From assembly GCF_900109915.1 (NCBI RefSeq), contig NZ_FOBU01000001.1, forward strand, positions 244,558 through 308,557: DNA of 64,000 bases, read 5' to 3'. This stretch comes from Luteibacter sp. UNCMF331Sha3.1 (GTDB taxonomy: Bacteria > Pseudomonadota > Gammaproteobacteria > Xanthomonadales > Rhodanobacteraceae). Of this stretch, positions 36,038 to 46,276 are shown piece after piece. The translations under genes were made by a program, and so were the position numbers. Each line of letters starts with the position of its first letter. Positions within the stretch are counted from its first letter, which is position 1. Under the pieces are notes generated by a model. It had not been told where the DNA came from. It did not search any database and was given only the letters and a program-made list of their open reading frames with translations.

Positions 36038-37273
36038 TCACGCCGGGCCGCGATCGCGACCGAATCCGACGCCTCGCGCCTCGGGCCCCAGCCAGGTCAG
36101 CACGGCCAGCAGCACGGCCACCGCGGCGATCCAGCTCGACATGGCGAAGGCGAAATCGCCGCCATGCCGCGCGGCGATCCAGGTCTGCGCGGTCGCCGTG
36201 ATGGCGGCCAGCAGGTTGCCCATCTGGTAGGCGAAGCCGGGCAACGTCCCGCGCACGGCATCGGGCGCGAGCTCGTTGAGGTGGGTGGGCACGACGCCCC
36301 AGGCGCCCTGCACCATCACCTGGATGAGGAACGCACCCAGGCCGAGCAGCAGCAGCGAGCCACCGTATGTCCACAGCGGAATCACCGGGATGGCGAGCAG
36401 CGCCGCGATGATGATCGCCTTGCGCCGGCCGATCCGCTCGGACAGCGAACCGAAGGTGAGGCCGCCGAACAGCGCGCCGAGGTTGAGCAGCGCCGTCAGC
36501 ATGAAGGCCGTGGCGGAGCCCGCCGGAATCTTCAGCGTCTCCTGCACGAACGTCGGGTACATGTCCTGGGAGCCATGGCTGAACATGTTGAACGCGGCCA
36601 TCAGAAGCATGAGATAGACGAAGAGCTTCCAGTGTCCGCGCATCGACACGAAGACACTTTCGCGCGGACGGTCGCGGCGGCTTTCCCACACCGGCGACTC
36701 CGGCACCTTGCGGCGGATGTACAACACGAGCAGCGCGGGCAGCGCGCCGACCACGAACAGCCCGCGCCAGCCGATCGCATCGACGAGCAACCAGTTCGCC
36801 AGCGCGGCGAGGAAGAAACCGCAGGGGTAGCCGCTCTGCAGCAACCCGGAAACGAAACCACGGGATGTCGCCGGAATCGACTCCATCGCCAGCGATGCGC
36901 CGATGCCCCATTCGCCGCCCATCGCGACGCCGAACAGGAAACGCAGCGCGAGCAGCACGCCGAGGGACGGCGCGAACGCGCACGCCACTTCGAGCAGCGA
37001 GAACAAGACGATGTCGAACATCAGCACCGGACGGCGTCCGTAACGGTCGGCGAGACGCCCGAAGATCAGCGCGCCAATGGGGCGCGCGGCGAGTGTGAGG
37101 AAAAGGCCGTACGTGACCTCCTGCTTCGGCACGTGGAACTCGGCGGCGACCGCGAGGATGACGAAGGTGAGCAGGAAATAGTCGAACGCGTCGAGGGTCC
37201 AGCCGAGAAAGCTGGCGATGACGGTATGCCGCTGCGTGTGATCGAGATCGCGCAGCGCGGCGGGTAACGGCAT
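36038..37273 (-). CDS. MFS transporter, sialate/aromatic acid:H+ symporter type
   Basis: 411 residues, 12 predicted membrane helices. The N-terminal FLGWTLDAFDYFLLTF and loop motif GRLADRYGRRP, then GVAMGGEWGIGASLAMESIP, are typical of the sialate:H+ symporter / metabolite:H+ groups (NanT, JEN1-like, ShiA-like). The substrate is likely a small carboxylate but cannot be named. Divergent from the EF-hand gene by 122 bp; 53 bp upstream of slyD, same strand. Confidence 0.85.
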   Translation of the reverse strand: MPLPAALRDLDHTQRHTVIASFLGWTLDAFDYFLLTFVILAVAAEFHVPKQEVTYGLFLTLAARPIGALIFGRLADRYGRRPVLMFDIVLFSLLEVACAFAPSLGVLLALRFLFGVAMGGEWGIGASLAMESIPATSRGFVSGLLQSGYPCGFFLAALANWLLVDAIGWRGLFVVGALPALLVLYIRRKVPESPVWESRRDRPRESVFVSMRGHWKLFVYLMLLMAAFNMFSHGSQDMYPTFVQETLKIPAGSATAFMLTALLNLGALFGGLTFGSLSERIGRRKAIIIAALLAIPVIPLWTYGGSLLLLGLGAFLIQVMVQGAWGVVPTHLNELAPDAVRGTLPGFAYQMGNLLAAITATAQTWIAARHGGDFAFAMSSWIAAVAVLLAVLTWLGPEARGVGFGRDRGPA

Positions 37274-37395
37274 GAGAATTTCCTCAGCTGACAGGCGGCG
37301 CCGAGGCTAGCACAGCGCTACTATCGCCCGGCGCCTCACGGCGCCACGACAGTGTCCCGTTACACTGCCTACCAACACGACAGACGGAGTACTCG

Positions 37396-37689
37396 ATGAA
37401 GTTCTCGCGATCCATCGTTTCATTTGCCCTCGTCGCCGCACTCGGCACCGGCGCGGCCTTCGCACACGGTTCGCCGCAGGATTCGTCCAGCGGGGCACCG
37501 GCCTTCTCCGACGTGAGCAAGGACGGCAAATACGTCAAGCGCGGCGATCTGCCCAAGGACAACGACGCCGTGAAGGAACTGCGTGCCCACTTCCCCGAGG
37601 CGGACACGAACCACGATGGAAAAGTGGACAAAGGCGAGTACGAGGCGTACCTCAACAAGGCGAACGTGAAGCAGCAGGGTCATAACTGA
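37396..37689 (+). CDS. Secreted EF-hand-like protein
   Basis: 97 residues with a signal peptide cut after FAHG (MKFSRSIVSFALVAALGTGAAFA). One canonical calcium loop DTNHDGKVDKGEYE (residues about 70-83) and an earlier degenerate segment SDVSKDGKYVKRGDL. A periplasmic calcium-binding role is inferred. A GACGGAG ribosome site precedes the ATG. Confidence 0.85.
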   Translation: MKFSRSIVSFALVAALGTGAAFAHGSPQDSSSGAPAFSDVSKDGKYVKRGDLPKDNDAVKELRAHFPEADTNHDGKVDKGEYEAYLNKANVKQQGHN

Positions 37690-37739
37690 CTCATCCGCCG
37701 GGGCGGCGTACGCCCCGGCTCTTCTACGGACGGAGTTCC

Positions 37740-38396
37740 ATGATTCCCGATCCAGGCATCCGGCGACGCATCGCCTCCCGCTTCAGCCGCGCCGGCGACC
37801 GGATCTACATCCGCGGCAAGCTCGCGACCGACCCGGTCTACACGGCGACCGCGAACGCGATCGAAGGCCGGAGGCTCCCGCTGCTCGACATCGGGTGCGG
37901 CCTCGGGTTGCTCGGCCACTACCTGCACGCCTGCGATGCGCTGGACGAATACATCGGCCTCGATCACGACGGACGCAAGATCGCGCAGGGCCGCGACGCC
38001 GCACGCCGTGCCGGCCTGGGCGACGCCATCGCGCTGCGCGAGACGGATGCGGCGACGCCCCAGGGCGTGCGCGGGCACGTCGCGATGCTCGACGTGCTCC
38101 ATTACCTGCCCCGCGAACGCCAGGACGAACTGCTCGCCTTCGCGGTGGACCATCTCGCCGACGACGGCGTGCTGATCCTCCGCAATGTCATCCGCGACGG
38201 CTCCTGGCGATACCGGGCCACCGTCTGGGAAGAGAAATTCATCAAGGCCGTGGGCTGGATCCCCGGCGGGGCCCAGTATTTCCCCACCGAAGACGATATC
38301 CGGCGCGTGCTAGAGCCCCGCGGCATCCGGGTGGCGTTCCGACCGCTTTTCGGCCGCACGCCCTACAACAGCTGGTTGATGACCGCGACCCGCTGA
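37740..38396 (+). CDS. Class I SAM-dependent methyltransferase
   Basis: 218 residues. SAM motif I LLDIGCGLGLLGHYLH, acidic residue at the end of strand 2 in IGLDHDGRKI, and VAMLDVLHYLPRERQDELLAFA. The N-terminal RRIASRFSRAGDRIYIRGKLATDPVY is not a domain I recognise. The substrate is unknown; lipid or small-molecule methylation is possible. It starts 50 bp after the EF-hand gene and may share its transcript. Confidence 0.85.
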   Translation: MIPDPGIRRRIASRFSRAGDRIYIRGKLATDPVYTATANAIEGRRLPLLDIGCGLGLLGHYLHACDALDEYIGLDHDGRKIAQGRDAARRAGLGDAIALRETDAATPQGVRGHVAMLDVLHYLPRERQDELLAFAVDHLADDGVLILRNVIRDGSWRYRATVWEEKFIKAVGWIPGGAQYFPTEDDIRRVLEPRGIRVAFRPLFGRTPYNSWLMTATR

Positions 38397-38620
38397 CGCC
38401 ACCCCCATTGTGCGCCGCAATAAGCTATACTAGGCGGGTCGTGCCTGCGCTCCGACTCCCTTGCGGACCCCCGGCGTGGAGATTTTCCCGCCCGTTCCCC
38501 CACCCCCGGAAGCGCGCGCGACACCGATCAGCTTGCCGTCTTCGTCATGGCTCGCGGTCGCCAAATCCATAACTCGTAGCGCGGTTCCAGGGAACGCTCG
38601 AGTCACGCAGGAGTTCCTCC

Positions 38621-40003
<1,383 letters not shown>

Positions 40004-40090
40004 TGGCCTAGCCGCATGGGCGATGGTCAACCCATGCGGCATTCCGGAACATGCGCGGTGGCAGGTCCACCCGCACAGGTAACACCCCGC

Positions 40091-40528
40091 ATGTCCCGCT
40101 TCCATCGTTATGGCGTCGCCGTGCTACGCACGGCCTTCGGCGCGTTCTTCACGTTTTCCGGCCTGAACCACATCTTCGGTTTCTGGCAGCCACCCGCACC
40201 GCAAACGCACGCCGGCAAGGCCTTCATCGCAGGGCTCGATGCCAGCGGTTTCGTCGTGCCGCTGCTCGGTGTGATCTTCGTCTACGCCGGCGTCGCACTG
40301 ATGGCCGCGCGACTCGTCCCGCTCGCACTGCTGCTTCTCGCGGCACCCGTGGTCGCCATCTTCGGTTACCACTTCGTCAGCGAGGGCCACGTTCTCGGGC
40401 CGCACGTGATCGTGCTCGCCGTCTATCTGTGTCTGGCATGGGAAGAACGCCGGACATGGCGCGCCCTGTTCGTGCGCACGCCCGACCCGGCCCGCGAAGA
40501 CGAGGTGCCGCTCAGCGCTGCGTTCTGA
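40091..40528 (+). CDS. DoxX-like membrane protein
   Basis: 145 residues from ATG 40091 with about four hydrophobic segments (TAFGAFFTFSGLNHIFGFW; GFVVPLLGVIFVYAGVALM; LVPLALLLLAAPVVAIFGYHFV; VIVLAVYLCLAW). The first helix with SGLNHIFGF is typical of DoxX-family proteins, whose role in respiration or redox stress is poorly defined. Its 3' end overlaps the convergent GNAT gene by 17 bp. Confidence 0.75.
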   Translation: MSRFHRYGVAVLRTAFGAFFTFSGLNHIFGFWQPPAPQTHAGKAFIAGLDASGFVVPLLGVIFVYAGVALMAARLVPLALLLLAAPVVAIFGYHFVSEGHVLGPHVIVLAVYLCLAWEERRTWRALFVRTPDPAREDEVPLSAAF

Positions 40529-41066
40529 TTTTCGCCATGAGCACGTGGTCTTCCCACAGGCCGTCGATCTTAAGGTAACGCTTCGCATAGCCTTCCTTCT
40601 CGAAGCCGAGGCGGGCGAGCAATCGCCCGCTGCGGTCGTTCCGCGGCATGTAGTTCGCCATCACGCGATGGAAATCGAGTGGCCCGAACGCATAGCGGAT
40701 ACCCGCGTCGAGCGCCTCGTACATCAGCCCCTGCCCTTCGTGACGGCTCGCGATCCCGTAGCCCAGATGGCACGCCTGGAACACGCCCCGCACCACGTTG
40801 GCGAAGGTGAAGCTCGCGATCATCTCCGTCTGGTCGGGCGTCAGCACGGCGAACGGAAATCCCCGGTCCGCGCGCGCCGCCTCGAGGCCCGCTTCGATGG
40901 CCTGACGGCAACCGTCGAGCGTGTAGTGCGACTCCGTGCGCAGCGGCTCCCACGGCAACAGATGCGCGCGATTCTCCTGGCGATACCGCAGCAACAGCGG
41001 CGCCTCGTCGACGTCGAGCAGGCGGACGATCGTGCGCGCCGTGCGCATGCGCACCGGCTCGCTCAT
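40512..41066 (-). CDS. GNAT N-acetyltransferase (RimJ-like)
   Basis: 184 residues from ATG 41066, overlapping the S-formylglutathione hydrolase stop by 4 nt. RimJ/RimL layout: TIVRLLDVDEAPLLLRYRQENRAHLLPWEP, CHLGYGIASRHEGQGLMYEAL (acetyl-CoA loop) and FHRVMANYMPRNDRSGRLLARLGFEKEGYAKRYLKIDGLWEDH. RimJ acetylates the N-terminus of S5; related enzymes modify other proteins. It converges with the DoxX-like gene, overlapping by 17 bp. Confidence 0.9.
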   Translation of the reverse strand: MSEPVRMRTARTIVRLLDVDEAPLLLRYRQENRAHLLPWEPLRTESHYTLDGCRQAIEAGLEAARADRGFPFAVLTPDQTEMIASFTFANVVRGVFQACHLGYGIASRHEGQGLMYEALDAGIRYAFGPLDFHRVMANYMPRNDRSGRLLARLGFEKEGYAKRYLKIDGLWEDHVLMAKIRTQR

Positions 41067-41911
41067 GCGTGGAGGGCTTTGGCGTGATGCCGCAGGTGGT
41101 CGTCGATGAACGACTGAATGAAGTAGTAGCTGTGATCGTAGCCGGCCTGCATGCGCAGCTCGAGCGGCTGTCCCGCGTCTTCGCACGCGGCCTCGAACCG
41201 CTGCGGCTGCAGCTGTCCGAGGAGGAATCCGTCCGCTTCACCCTGGTCGATCAGGATCGTGCCGTCGAACCGCGCACCCTCCCGGACCAGCGCCGTGGCA
41301 TCGTGCGCCTGCCAGCTGGCGCGGTCGTCGCCGAGATAGCGGGCGAATGCCTTCTCGCCCCACGGCACGCTCGCCGGCGCCACGATCGGCGCGAACGCCG
41401 ACACCGAGCGATACCGACCCGGGTTGCGCAACGCGATCGTCAGCGCGCCGTGACCACCCATGGAATGGCCGACGATGCCCTGCCGTCCCATGTCGAGCGG
41501 GAAACGTTCCACGACGACCCGCGGCAACTCGTCCACCACGTAGCTGTACATCCGGAAGCGATCGCTCCAGGGCGCCTGCGTGGCGTCGAGGTAGAAGCCC
41601 GCGCCCTCGCCGAACTCCCAGTCGCCCGTCGCACCCGCAAGGCCCGTGTCGCGGGGGCTCGTATCCGGCATGACCAGCGCCAGCCCCAGTTCCGAGGCGA
41701 CCCGCTGGGCTCCCGCCTTGGTCGTGAACGTCTCGGCGGTGCAGGTCAGCCCCGCGAGGTACCAGAGCACCGGCACGGGACCCTGCGTGGCCGCCGGCGG
41801 GAGGTAGACGGCGAACCGCATCGGGCCGCCGCAGGCCTCCGATTCATGGGTGTAAAACCCCTGCACGCCGCCGAAGCAGCGCTGTTCCGACACCGTCGCG
41901 ATATCCGCCAT
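41063..41911 (-). CDS. S-formylglutathione hydrolase
   Basis: 282 residues from ATG 41911. Esterase-D family: VLWYLAGLTCTAETF, nucleophile GHSMGGHGAL, LIDQGEADGFL (Asp) and GYDHSYYFIQSF (His). It hydrolyses S-formylglutathione to formate and glutathione in formaldehyde removal. The usual partner, glutathione-dependent formaldehyde dehydrogenase, is not adjacent. The following GNAT gene is coupled by ATGA. Confidence 0.93.
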   Translation of the reverse strand: MADIATVSEQRCFGGVQGFYTHESEACGGPMRFAVYLPPAATQGPVPVLWYLAGLTCTAETFTTKAGAQRVASELGLALVMPDTSPRDTGLAGATGDWEFGEGAGFYLDATQAPWSDRFRMYSYVVDELPRVVVERFPLDMGRQGIVGHSMGGHGALTIALRNPGRYRSVSAFAPIVAPASVPWGEKAFARYLGDDRASWQAHDATALVREGARFDGTILIDQGEADGFLLGQLQPQRFEAACEDAGQPLELRMQAGYDHSYYFIQSFIDDHLRHHAKALHA

Positions 41912-42058
41912 TGAGCCTACCCTTACGAAAACCTGACTAAGGAGTGTAACGCTCGCGCGACATAGGGCCACGCCCCACGGCGGACGACGCATATCGCTGC
42001 TACAATATCGCTACTGCCCGGCGCCGAATGTCGCCGCCGCGCCCCTCTCGAGGTCGCC

Positions 42059-43912
42059 ATGTCATCCCCCGATACAGACAACGCTCCGGCCCTGCCCGGT
42101 TTCAGCGCGCTCGCGCTCGACGCTAACGTCGTGCGCGCGCTGACCGAAGTTGGCTATGAGACCCCCTCCCCCATCCAGGCCGCGACGATCCCCGCGCTGC
42201 TCGAAGGCCGCGACGTCATCGGCCAGGCGCAGACCGGTACCGGCAAGACCGCGGCGTTCGCGCTGCCGGTGCTGTCGCGCATCGACCTGAAGCCCGGCAA
42301 GCCCCAGGCGCTCGTGCTCGCGCCCACGCGCGAGCTCGCCATCCAGGTCGCCGAGGCGTTCCAGAAGTACGCCACCTACCTGCCCGGCTTCCAGGTGCTG
42401 CCGATCTACGGCGGCCAGAGCTACGGTCCGCAGCTGCAGGGCCTGAAGCGCGGTGCCCAGGTCGTGGTCGGCACGCCGGGTCGCATCATCGACCATCTCG
42501 ACAAGGGCACGCTCGACCTCTCGGCGCTGCGCTTCGTGGTGCTCGACGAGGCCGACGAAATGCTGCGCATGGGCTTCATCGACGACGTCGAGAAGCTCCT
42601 GCAGGCCACGCCGGAAGGCCGCCAGGTGGCACTGTTCTCCGCGACCATGCCGGCGCCCATCCGCCGGATCGCGCAGACCTACCTGAAGAACCCGGCCGAG
42701 GTCACGATCAAGAACAAGACCACCACCGCGGCGAACATTCGCCAGCGTTACTGGTGGGTCAGCGGCGTTCACAAGCTCGACGCGCTGACGCGCATCCTCG
42801 AAGCCGAGAGCTTCGATGCGATGATCGTGTTCACCCGCACGAAGTCCGCGACGGAAGAACTCGCCAGCAAGCTGCAGGCGCGCGGTTTCGCCGCCGCCGC
42901 GATCAATGGCGACATCGCGCAGGCCCAGCGCGAGCGTGTGATCGATCAGCTGAAGACCGGTAAGCTCGACATCCTGATCGCCACCGATGTCGCGGCCCGC
43001 GGCCTCGACGTCGAACGCATCAGCCACGTGTTGAATTACGACATTCCGCACGACACCGAATCGTACGTGCACCGCATCGGCCGCACCGGTCGTGCCGGAC
43101 GCAGCGGCGAGGCGATCCTTTTCGTCACGCCCCGCGAGCGCAACCTGCTTCGCCAGATCGAGCGCGCCACGCGCCAGCCGATCGAGCAGATGCAGCTGCC
43201 GACGATCGAGGCCGTGAACGACACGCGCGTCAACAAGTTCAACGAGCGGATCACCGAGACCCTCGCCACCGGCGACCTCGGCCTGTTCCAGCAGCTGGTC
43301 GAGAAATACGAGCAGGAGCACAACGTGCCGGCGATCGAAATCGCCGCCGCGCTCGCGCGCATCGCCCAGGGCGACCAGCCGCTGTTGCTCACGCCGCCGC
43401 CGAAGCGCGAATACACCGAGCGTCCGCCACGCGAGTTCGATCGCGAGCGCCCGCCGCGCGATTTCGATCGCGATCGTCCGTCGCGCGACGGTGCCGACTT
43501 CAACGACCGTCGTCCGGTTCGCGAAGGCATGCGCCAGCCGCGTCCGCACGTCACCGAAAACGGCAAGAAGACCTACCGCATCGAGGTCGGGCACGAGCAC
43601 GGCGTGAAGCCGGGCAACATCGTCGGCGCCATCGCCAACGAGGGCGGCGTCGAAGCGAAGTTCATCGGCCGCGTCAGCATCCGCGACGACTACAGCCTGA
43701 TCGACCTCCCGGACGGCATGCCGCCCGAGACCTTCGATCACCTGAAAAAGGTGTGGGTCGCGCAGCAGCAGCTGAAGATCCGCGAGTGGGACGGCACCGA
43801 GCAGCCGCAGAGCGGCGCAGCTGGCGGCGCACCGCGCCCCCGCGGCAACTTCCGCCCGCAGGGCAACCGCCCGAGCGGTGGCAAGCCGCCACGCAAGAAG
43901 CGCGACTTCTGA
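42059..43912 (+). CDS. deaD: DEAD-box RNA helicase DeaD/CsdA
   Basis: 617 residues. Complete DEAD core (FSALALDANVVRALTEVGYETPSPIQ, AQTGTGKT, PTRELA, DEADEML, SAT, ATDVAARGLDV, HRIGRTGRAG), then a low-complexity segment of PP-REFDR-like repeats (about residues 450-490), then a DbpA/CsdA-type RNA-binding domain (TYRIEVGHEHGVKPGNIVGAIANEGGVEAKFIGRVSI...YSLIDLP) and a basic RGG-like tail. Involved in ribosome assembly and cold adaptation. Ended by a strong terminator. Confidence 0.93.
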   Translation: MSSPDTDNAPALPGFSALALDANVVRALTEVGYETPSPIQAATIPALLEGRDVIGQAQTGTGKTAAFALPVLSRIDLKPGKPQALVLAPTRELAIQVAEAFQKYATYLPGFQVLPIYGGQSYGPQLQGLKRGAQVVVGTPGRIIDHLDKGTLDLSALRFVVLDEADEMLRMGFIDDVEKLLQATPEGRQVALFSATMPAPIRRIAQTYLKNPAEVTIKNKTTTAANIRQRYWWVSGVHKLDALTRILEAESFDAMIVFTRTKSATEELASKLQARGFAAAAINGDIAQAQRERVIDQLKTGKLDILIATDVAARGLDVERISHVLNYDIPHDTESYVHRIGRTGRAGRSGEAILFVTPRERNLLRQIERATRQPIEQMQLPTIEAVNDTRVNKFNERITETLATGDLGLFQQLVEKYEQEHNVPAIEIAAALARIAQGDQPLLLTPPPKREYTERPPREFDRERPPRDFDRDRPSRDGADFNDRRPVREGMRQPRPHVTENGKKTYRIEVGHEHGVKPGNIVGAIANEGGVEAKFIGRVSIRDDYSLIDLPDGMPPETFDHLKKVWVAQQQLKIREWDGTEQPQSGAAGGAPRPRGNFRPQGNRPSGGKPPRKKRDF

Positions 43913-43920
43913 TGTGATGA

Positions 43921-43949
43921 GGGCCCCGGGAACGGGGCCCTTTTTTTTT
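43921..43949 (+). terminator. Strong intrinsic terminator of deaD
   Basis: GGGCCCCG GGAA CGGGGCCC followed by nine T (43921-43949), directly after the deaD stop. Confidence 0.95.
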
Positions 43950-43950
43950 G

Positions 43951-44282
43951 GAGCGGGCTCGGCTGCGCCGTCGCGTTGGGTTTCGCGTGGCCGCGAAGAG
44001 CCGTCGGCCCTCACCCTCGCCGCTCCGAGCTCCGGCGTCGCTTGGGTAAGGAGGCCGCTGCGCGGCCGTGTCCGATGGCTGCGCCCCTTCGCGCGCGGGC
44101 TTCGCGCGGGGGTCTTCGATTCGGCCTCCGTGCCTCAACGAAAACGGCCGGCCGTCCGGGCCGGCCCCCTTCGGGCCTTATCCGCGCGAATCCCTCGCCT
44201 CCACAGTCGCGCCGAGGGTGAGGGCCGACGGCTCTGCCGACCGTTGAGGCGCCGGGCGAGAAAAGGCAAAGCGTACTGCGAG
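43951..44282. other. Gene-free palindromic GC-rich region
   Basis: Part of the 538-bp gap between deaD and ykgJ. Two perfect 23-bp arms (43997-44019 and 44213-44235, beginning AGAGCCGTCGGCC) enclose 193 bp containing further short dyads such as GGCCGGCC...GGCCGGCC at 44147-44167. Long reading frames cross it on both strands, but none looks like a protein. A structured repeat element is the most likely content. Confidence 0.6.
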
Positions 44283-44408
44283 GTGGAAGCCAGCCTGCTG
44301 GCGATGGATGCTCGCCATGAGTGGAGCCTTTGCCCGGTGCTCTGTGGGAGCGGCATGGCCGCGATGGTGCTTGCCGCGAGCACCCATCGCGGCCGAGGCC
44401 GCTCCCAC
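44283..44408. repeat. REP-like elements, including an inverted pair
   Basis: A partial arm (GGAAGCCAGCCTGCTGGCGA-like, 44284-44303) is followed at 44344-44408 by two imperfect inverted arms of about 32 bp (GTGGGAGCGGC...GATGG, then ...CCGCTCCCAC). It lies in the convergent gap between deaD and ykgJ. Confidence 0.85.
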
Positions 44409-44450
44409 ACCAAGCCAGGAGCTCGCCGCCATGGCGCCCCAAGCCGAGGC

Positions 44451-44819
44451 CTAGAGCGAAGCCGCGTCGGCCGCCGCCACCGCAAAGTCCCCGGGTGTCA
44501 GCGGCACCATCCCATGACGGATGCGTGCCTTGTCGCACTGGGGGCTTGGCGTGCCGTTCTCCCAAGCCGGCTGGAGCTCGTGGCAAGGCGAGGGGCGCAC
44601 GGCGTAGATACCGCAATGGGCCGCGACGCCGACTTCGCCGACGAGCGACTTGCAGCGCGGCTCGTATGCGTTCGTGCCGTGCATGTTCACGCGGTGCGGA
44701 TCGAGGTGTTCGGTGAGGCTGGCCGGCGTAATACCGCCGGCCAGATCCGTTTCCATCCAGTGGAAGGCGACGCGGAACGTCGCGCAGCATGCGCCGCAGC
44801 GCAGGCAGGGGTGAGTCAT
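44451..44819 (-). CDS. YkgJ-family cysteine cluster protein
   Basis: 122 residues from ATG 44819. Cys-rich motif CLRCGACCATFRV at the N-terminus, then CKSLVG, HCGIYAVRPSPCHEL and SPQCDKAR, the spacing used by the zinc/iron-chelating YkgJ (UPF0153) family. Its function is unknown. Follows the YpfJ gene by 4 bp on the same strand, suggesting cotranscription. Confidence 0.88.
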   Translation of the reverse strand: MTHPCLRCGACCATFRVAFHWMETDLAGGITPASLTEHLDPHRVNMHGTNAYEPRCKSLVGEVGVAAHCGIYAVRPSPCHELQPAWENGTPSPQCDKARIRHGMVPLTPGDFAVAAADAASL

Positions 44820-44823
44820 GGGC

Positions 44824-45690
44824 CTAGATCGAACCTGTAAAGGTGTTGCACTTGCCGATGTCGCCACTGTCGAAACCGGTACGGAACCAATGCACGCGCT
44901 GCGCCGACGTGCCATGCGTGAACGAGTCGGGCACGACCCGGCCTTGCGACTGCTCCTGCAGGGTGTCGTCGCCGATCGCGGTGGCCGCCTTGAGCGCGGA
45001 CTCGATGTCGCCCGCCTGCAGCCATTGCTGGCGCTGCTGCGACCGGTTGGCCCAGACGCCGGCGAAACAGTCGGCTTGCAGCTCCTGACGCACCGAGAGG
45101 CCCGAGGCGCCTTCGAGCGATGCGCCACGACGACGCGCGTCGTTGACCTTGTCGAAGACACCGACGAGGTTCTGCACGTGATGGCCGACCTCGTGCGCGA
45201 TGACGTAGGCCCGGGCGAAATCGCCGGTTTCGTGGAAGCGGTCCTGCATCGTCTGGAAAAAGCCCAGGTCGAGGTACACGCGGTGGTCGCCCGGGCAGTA
45301 GAACGGGCCCACGGCCGACGAGGCGGACCCGCACGCCGTGCGCACGCCATCACGGAACAACACGAGCTTCGGCCGTTCGTAGGTCTGCCCATTTGCGGCA
45401 AAGATCTCGCGCCACGTGTCTTCCGTCTCGCCGAGGATGGCGCGCACGAAATCGACCTGCGGGTCGTCGCTCGCGGCCTGCCGCGGCGCCTGTTGGGTCT
45501 GGGTGGGCGTGGCCGCGCCAGGATCGCCCTGGCCGAGCAGCGCGGTCGGATCCTTGAAGAAGACCAGGCCGAGGATGGCCAGGATGACGATGCCGCCGAT
45601 CCCTAACCCGCGGCCGCCGAACGACGGTCCGCCCCCGCCCTGACCTGCGTCTTCCACGTTGTCGCTTCTACGGCCTTTGTTCCAGAGCAT
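44824..45690 (-). CDS. Neutral zinc metallopeptidase family protein (YpfJ-like)
   Basis: 288 residues from ATG 45690. A Gly-rich cytoplasmic head, one membrane helix (GIGGIVILAILGLVFF), a Gln/Pro linker and then the zincin-like domain with VIAHEVGHHVQNL, ELQADCFAGVWAN and ACGSASSAVGPFYCPGDHRVYLDLGFF. This combination is typical of YpfJ-type putative peptidases of unknown substrate. ATG 45690 is chosen; the open frame upstream covers the divergent gap. Confidence 0.9.
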   Translation of the reverse strand: MLWNKGRRSDNVEDAGQGGGGPSFGGRGLGIGGIVILAILGLVFFKDPTALLGQGDPGAATPTQTQQAPRQAASDDPQVDFVRAILGETEDTWREIFAANGQTYERPKLVLFRDGVRTACGSASSAVGPFYCPGDHRVYLDLGFFQTMQDRFHETGDFARAYVIAHEVGHHVQNLVGVFDKVNDARRRGASLEGASGLSVRQELQADCFAGVWANRSQQRQQWLQAGDIESALKAATAIGDDTLQEQSQGRVVPDSFTHGTSAQRVHWFRTGFDSGDIGKCNTFTGSI

Positions 45691-45795
45691 GGCGCTTGTC
45701 TCCCATGGTGGCGCCTCGAGCGAGACACGGTCGGCATGATCGCATGGACGGTTGCCGGTACACTGCTTGGCTGATGTCGCCCCCCGGATCGTTTC

Positions 45796-46227
45796 ATGAC
45801 CAGTCAGCTGCCCGCCGTCGTCACCCTGCTCACCCTGCTCCTGATGTTCGCCACCGTGTGGATGGTGGGCCGTGCCCGTGAACGCTACGGCATCAAGGCC
45901 CCGTCCATCTCGGGCGACCCGGCCTTCGAGCGCGCGTGGCGGGTGCAGATGAACACCCTCGAGAACGCCACGATGTTCATCCCGGCGCTCTGGCTCGCGG
46001 CCCAGTACGTCGATCCGCTCTGGGCGGGCATCGCGGGCATGGTCTGGCTGCTCGGCCGGGTCTGGTACGCGCTGGCGTACCTGCGCGACGCCACGCGTCG
46101 CGGCCCCGGCTACATGGTGTCCATGCTCGCCTGGGCGATGCTCATGCTCATGGCGGCGGGCGGCATCGGCATGGCGATCATGGAGAACAACGCCACGCCG
46201 CCGGACGAAGCCGCAAGCACGCTCTGA
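45796..46227 (+). CDS. MAPEG family membrane protein
   Basis: 143 residues, four hydrophobic helices. The MAPEG signature is present: RAWRVQMNTLENATMFIPALWLAA, then GRVWYALAYLRDATRRGPGYMVSMLAW. Members include glutathione S-transferases and eicosanoid enzymes; bacterial function is usually glutathione-linked but undefined. Followed by a REP palindrome. Confidence 0.88.
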   Translation: MTSQLPAVVTLLTLLLMFATVWMVGRARERYGIKAPSISGDPAFERAWRVQMNTLENATMFIPALWLAAQYVDPLWAGIAGMVWLLGRVWYALAYLRDATRRGPGYMVSMLAWAMLMLMAAGGIGMAIMENNATPPDEAASTL

Positions 46228-46245
46228 GGGACGACCGACCATCGA

Positions 46246-46263
46246 GTGGGAGCGCGCTCCCAC
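46246..46263. repeat. 18-bp perfect REP palindrome
   Basis: GTGGGAGCGCGCTCCCAC, a minimal REP hairpin in the 49-bp convergent gap between the MAPEG and TerC/CBS genes. Confidence 0.85.
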
Positions 46264-46276
46264 CCGACGGTCTGCA

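Noticed and set aside
43878-44840. Reading frames on both strands in the deaD-ykgJ gap
   Set aside because: They cross a terminator, REP elements and palindromes, and show no protein-like composition.
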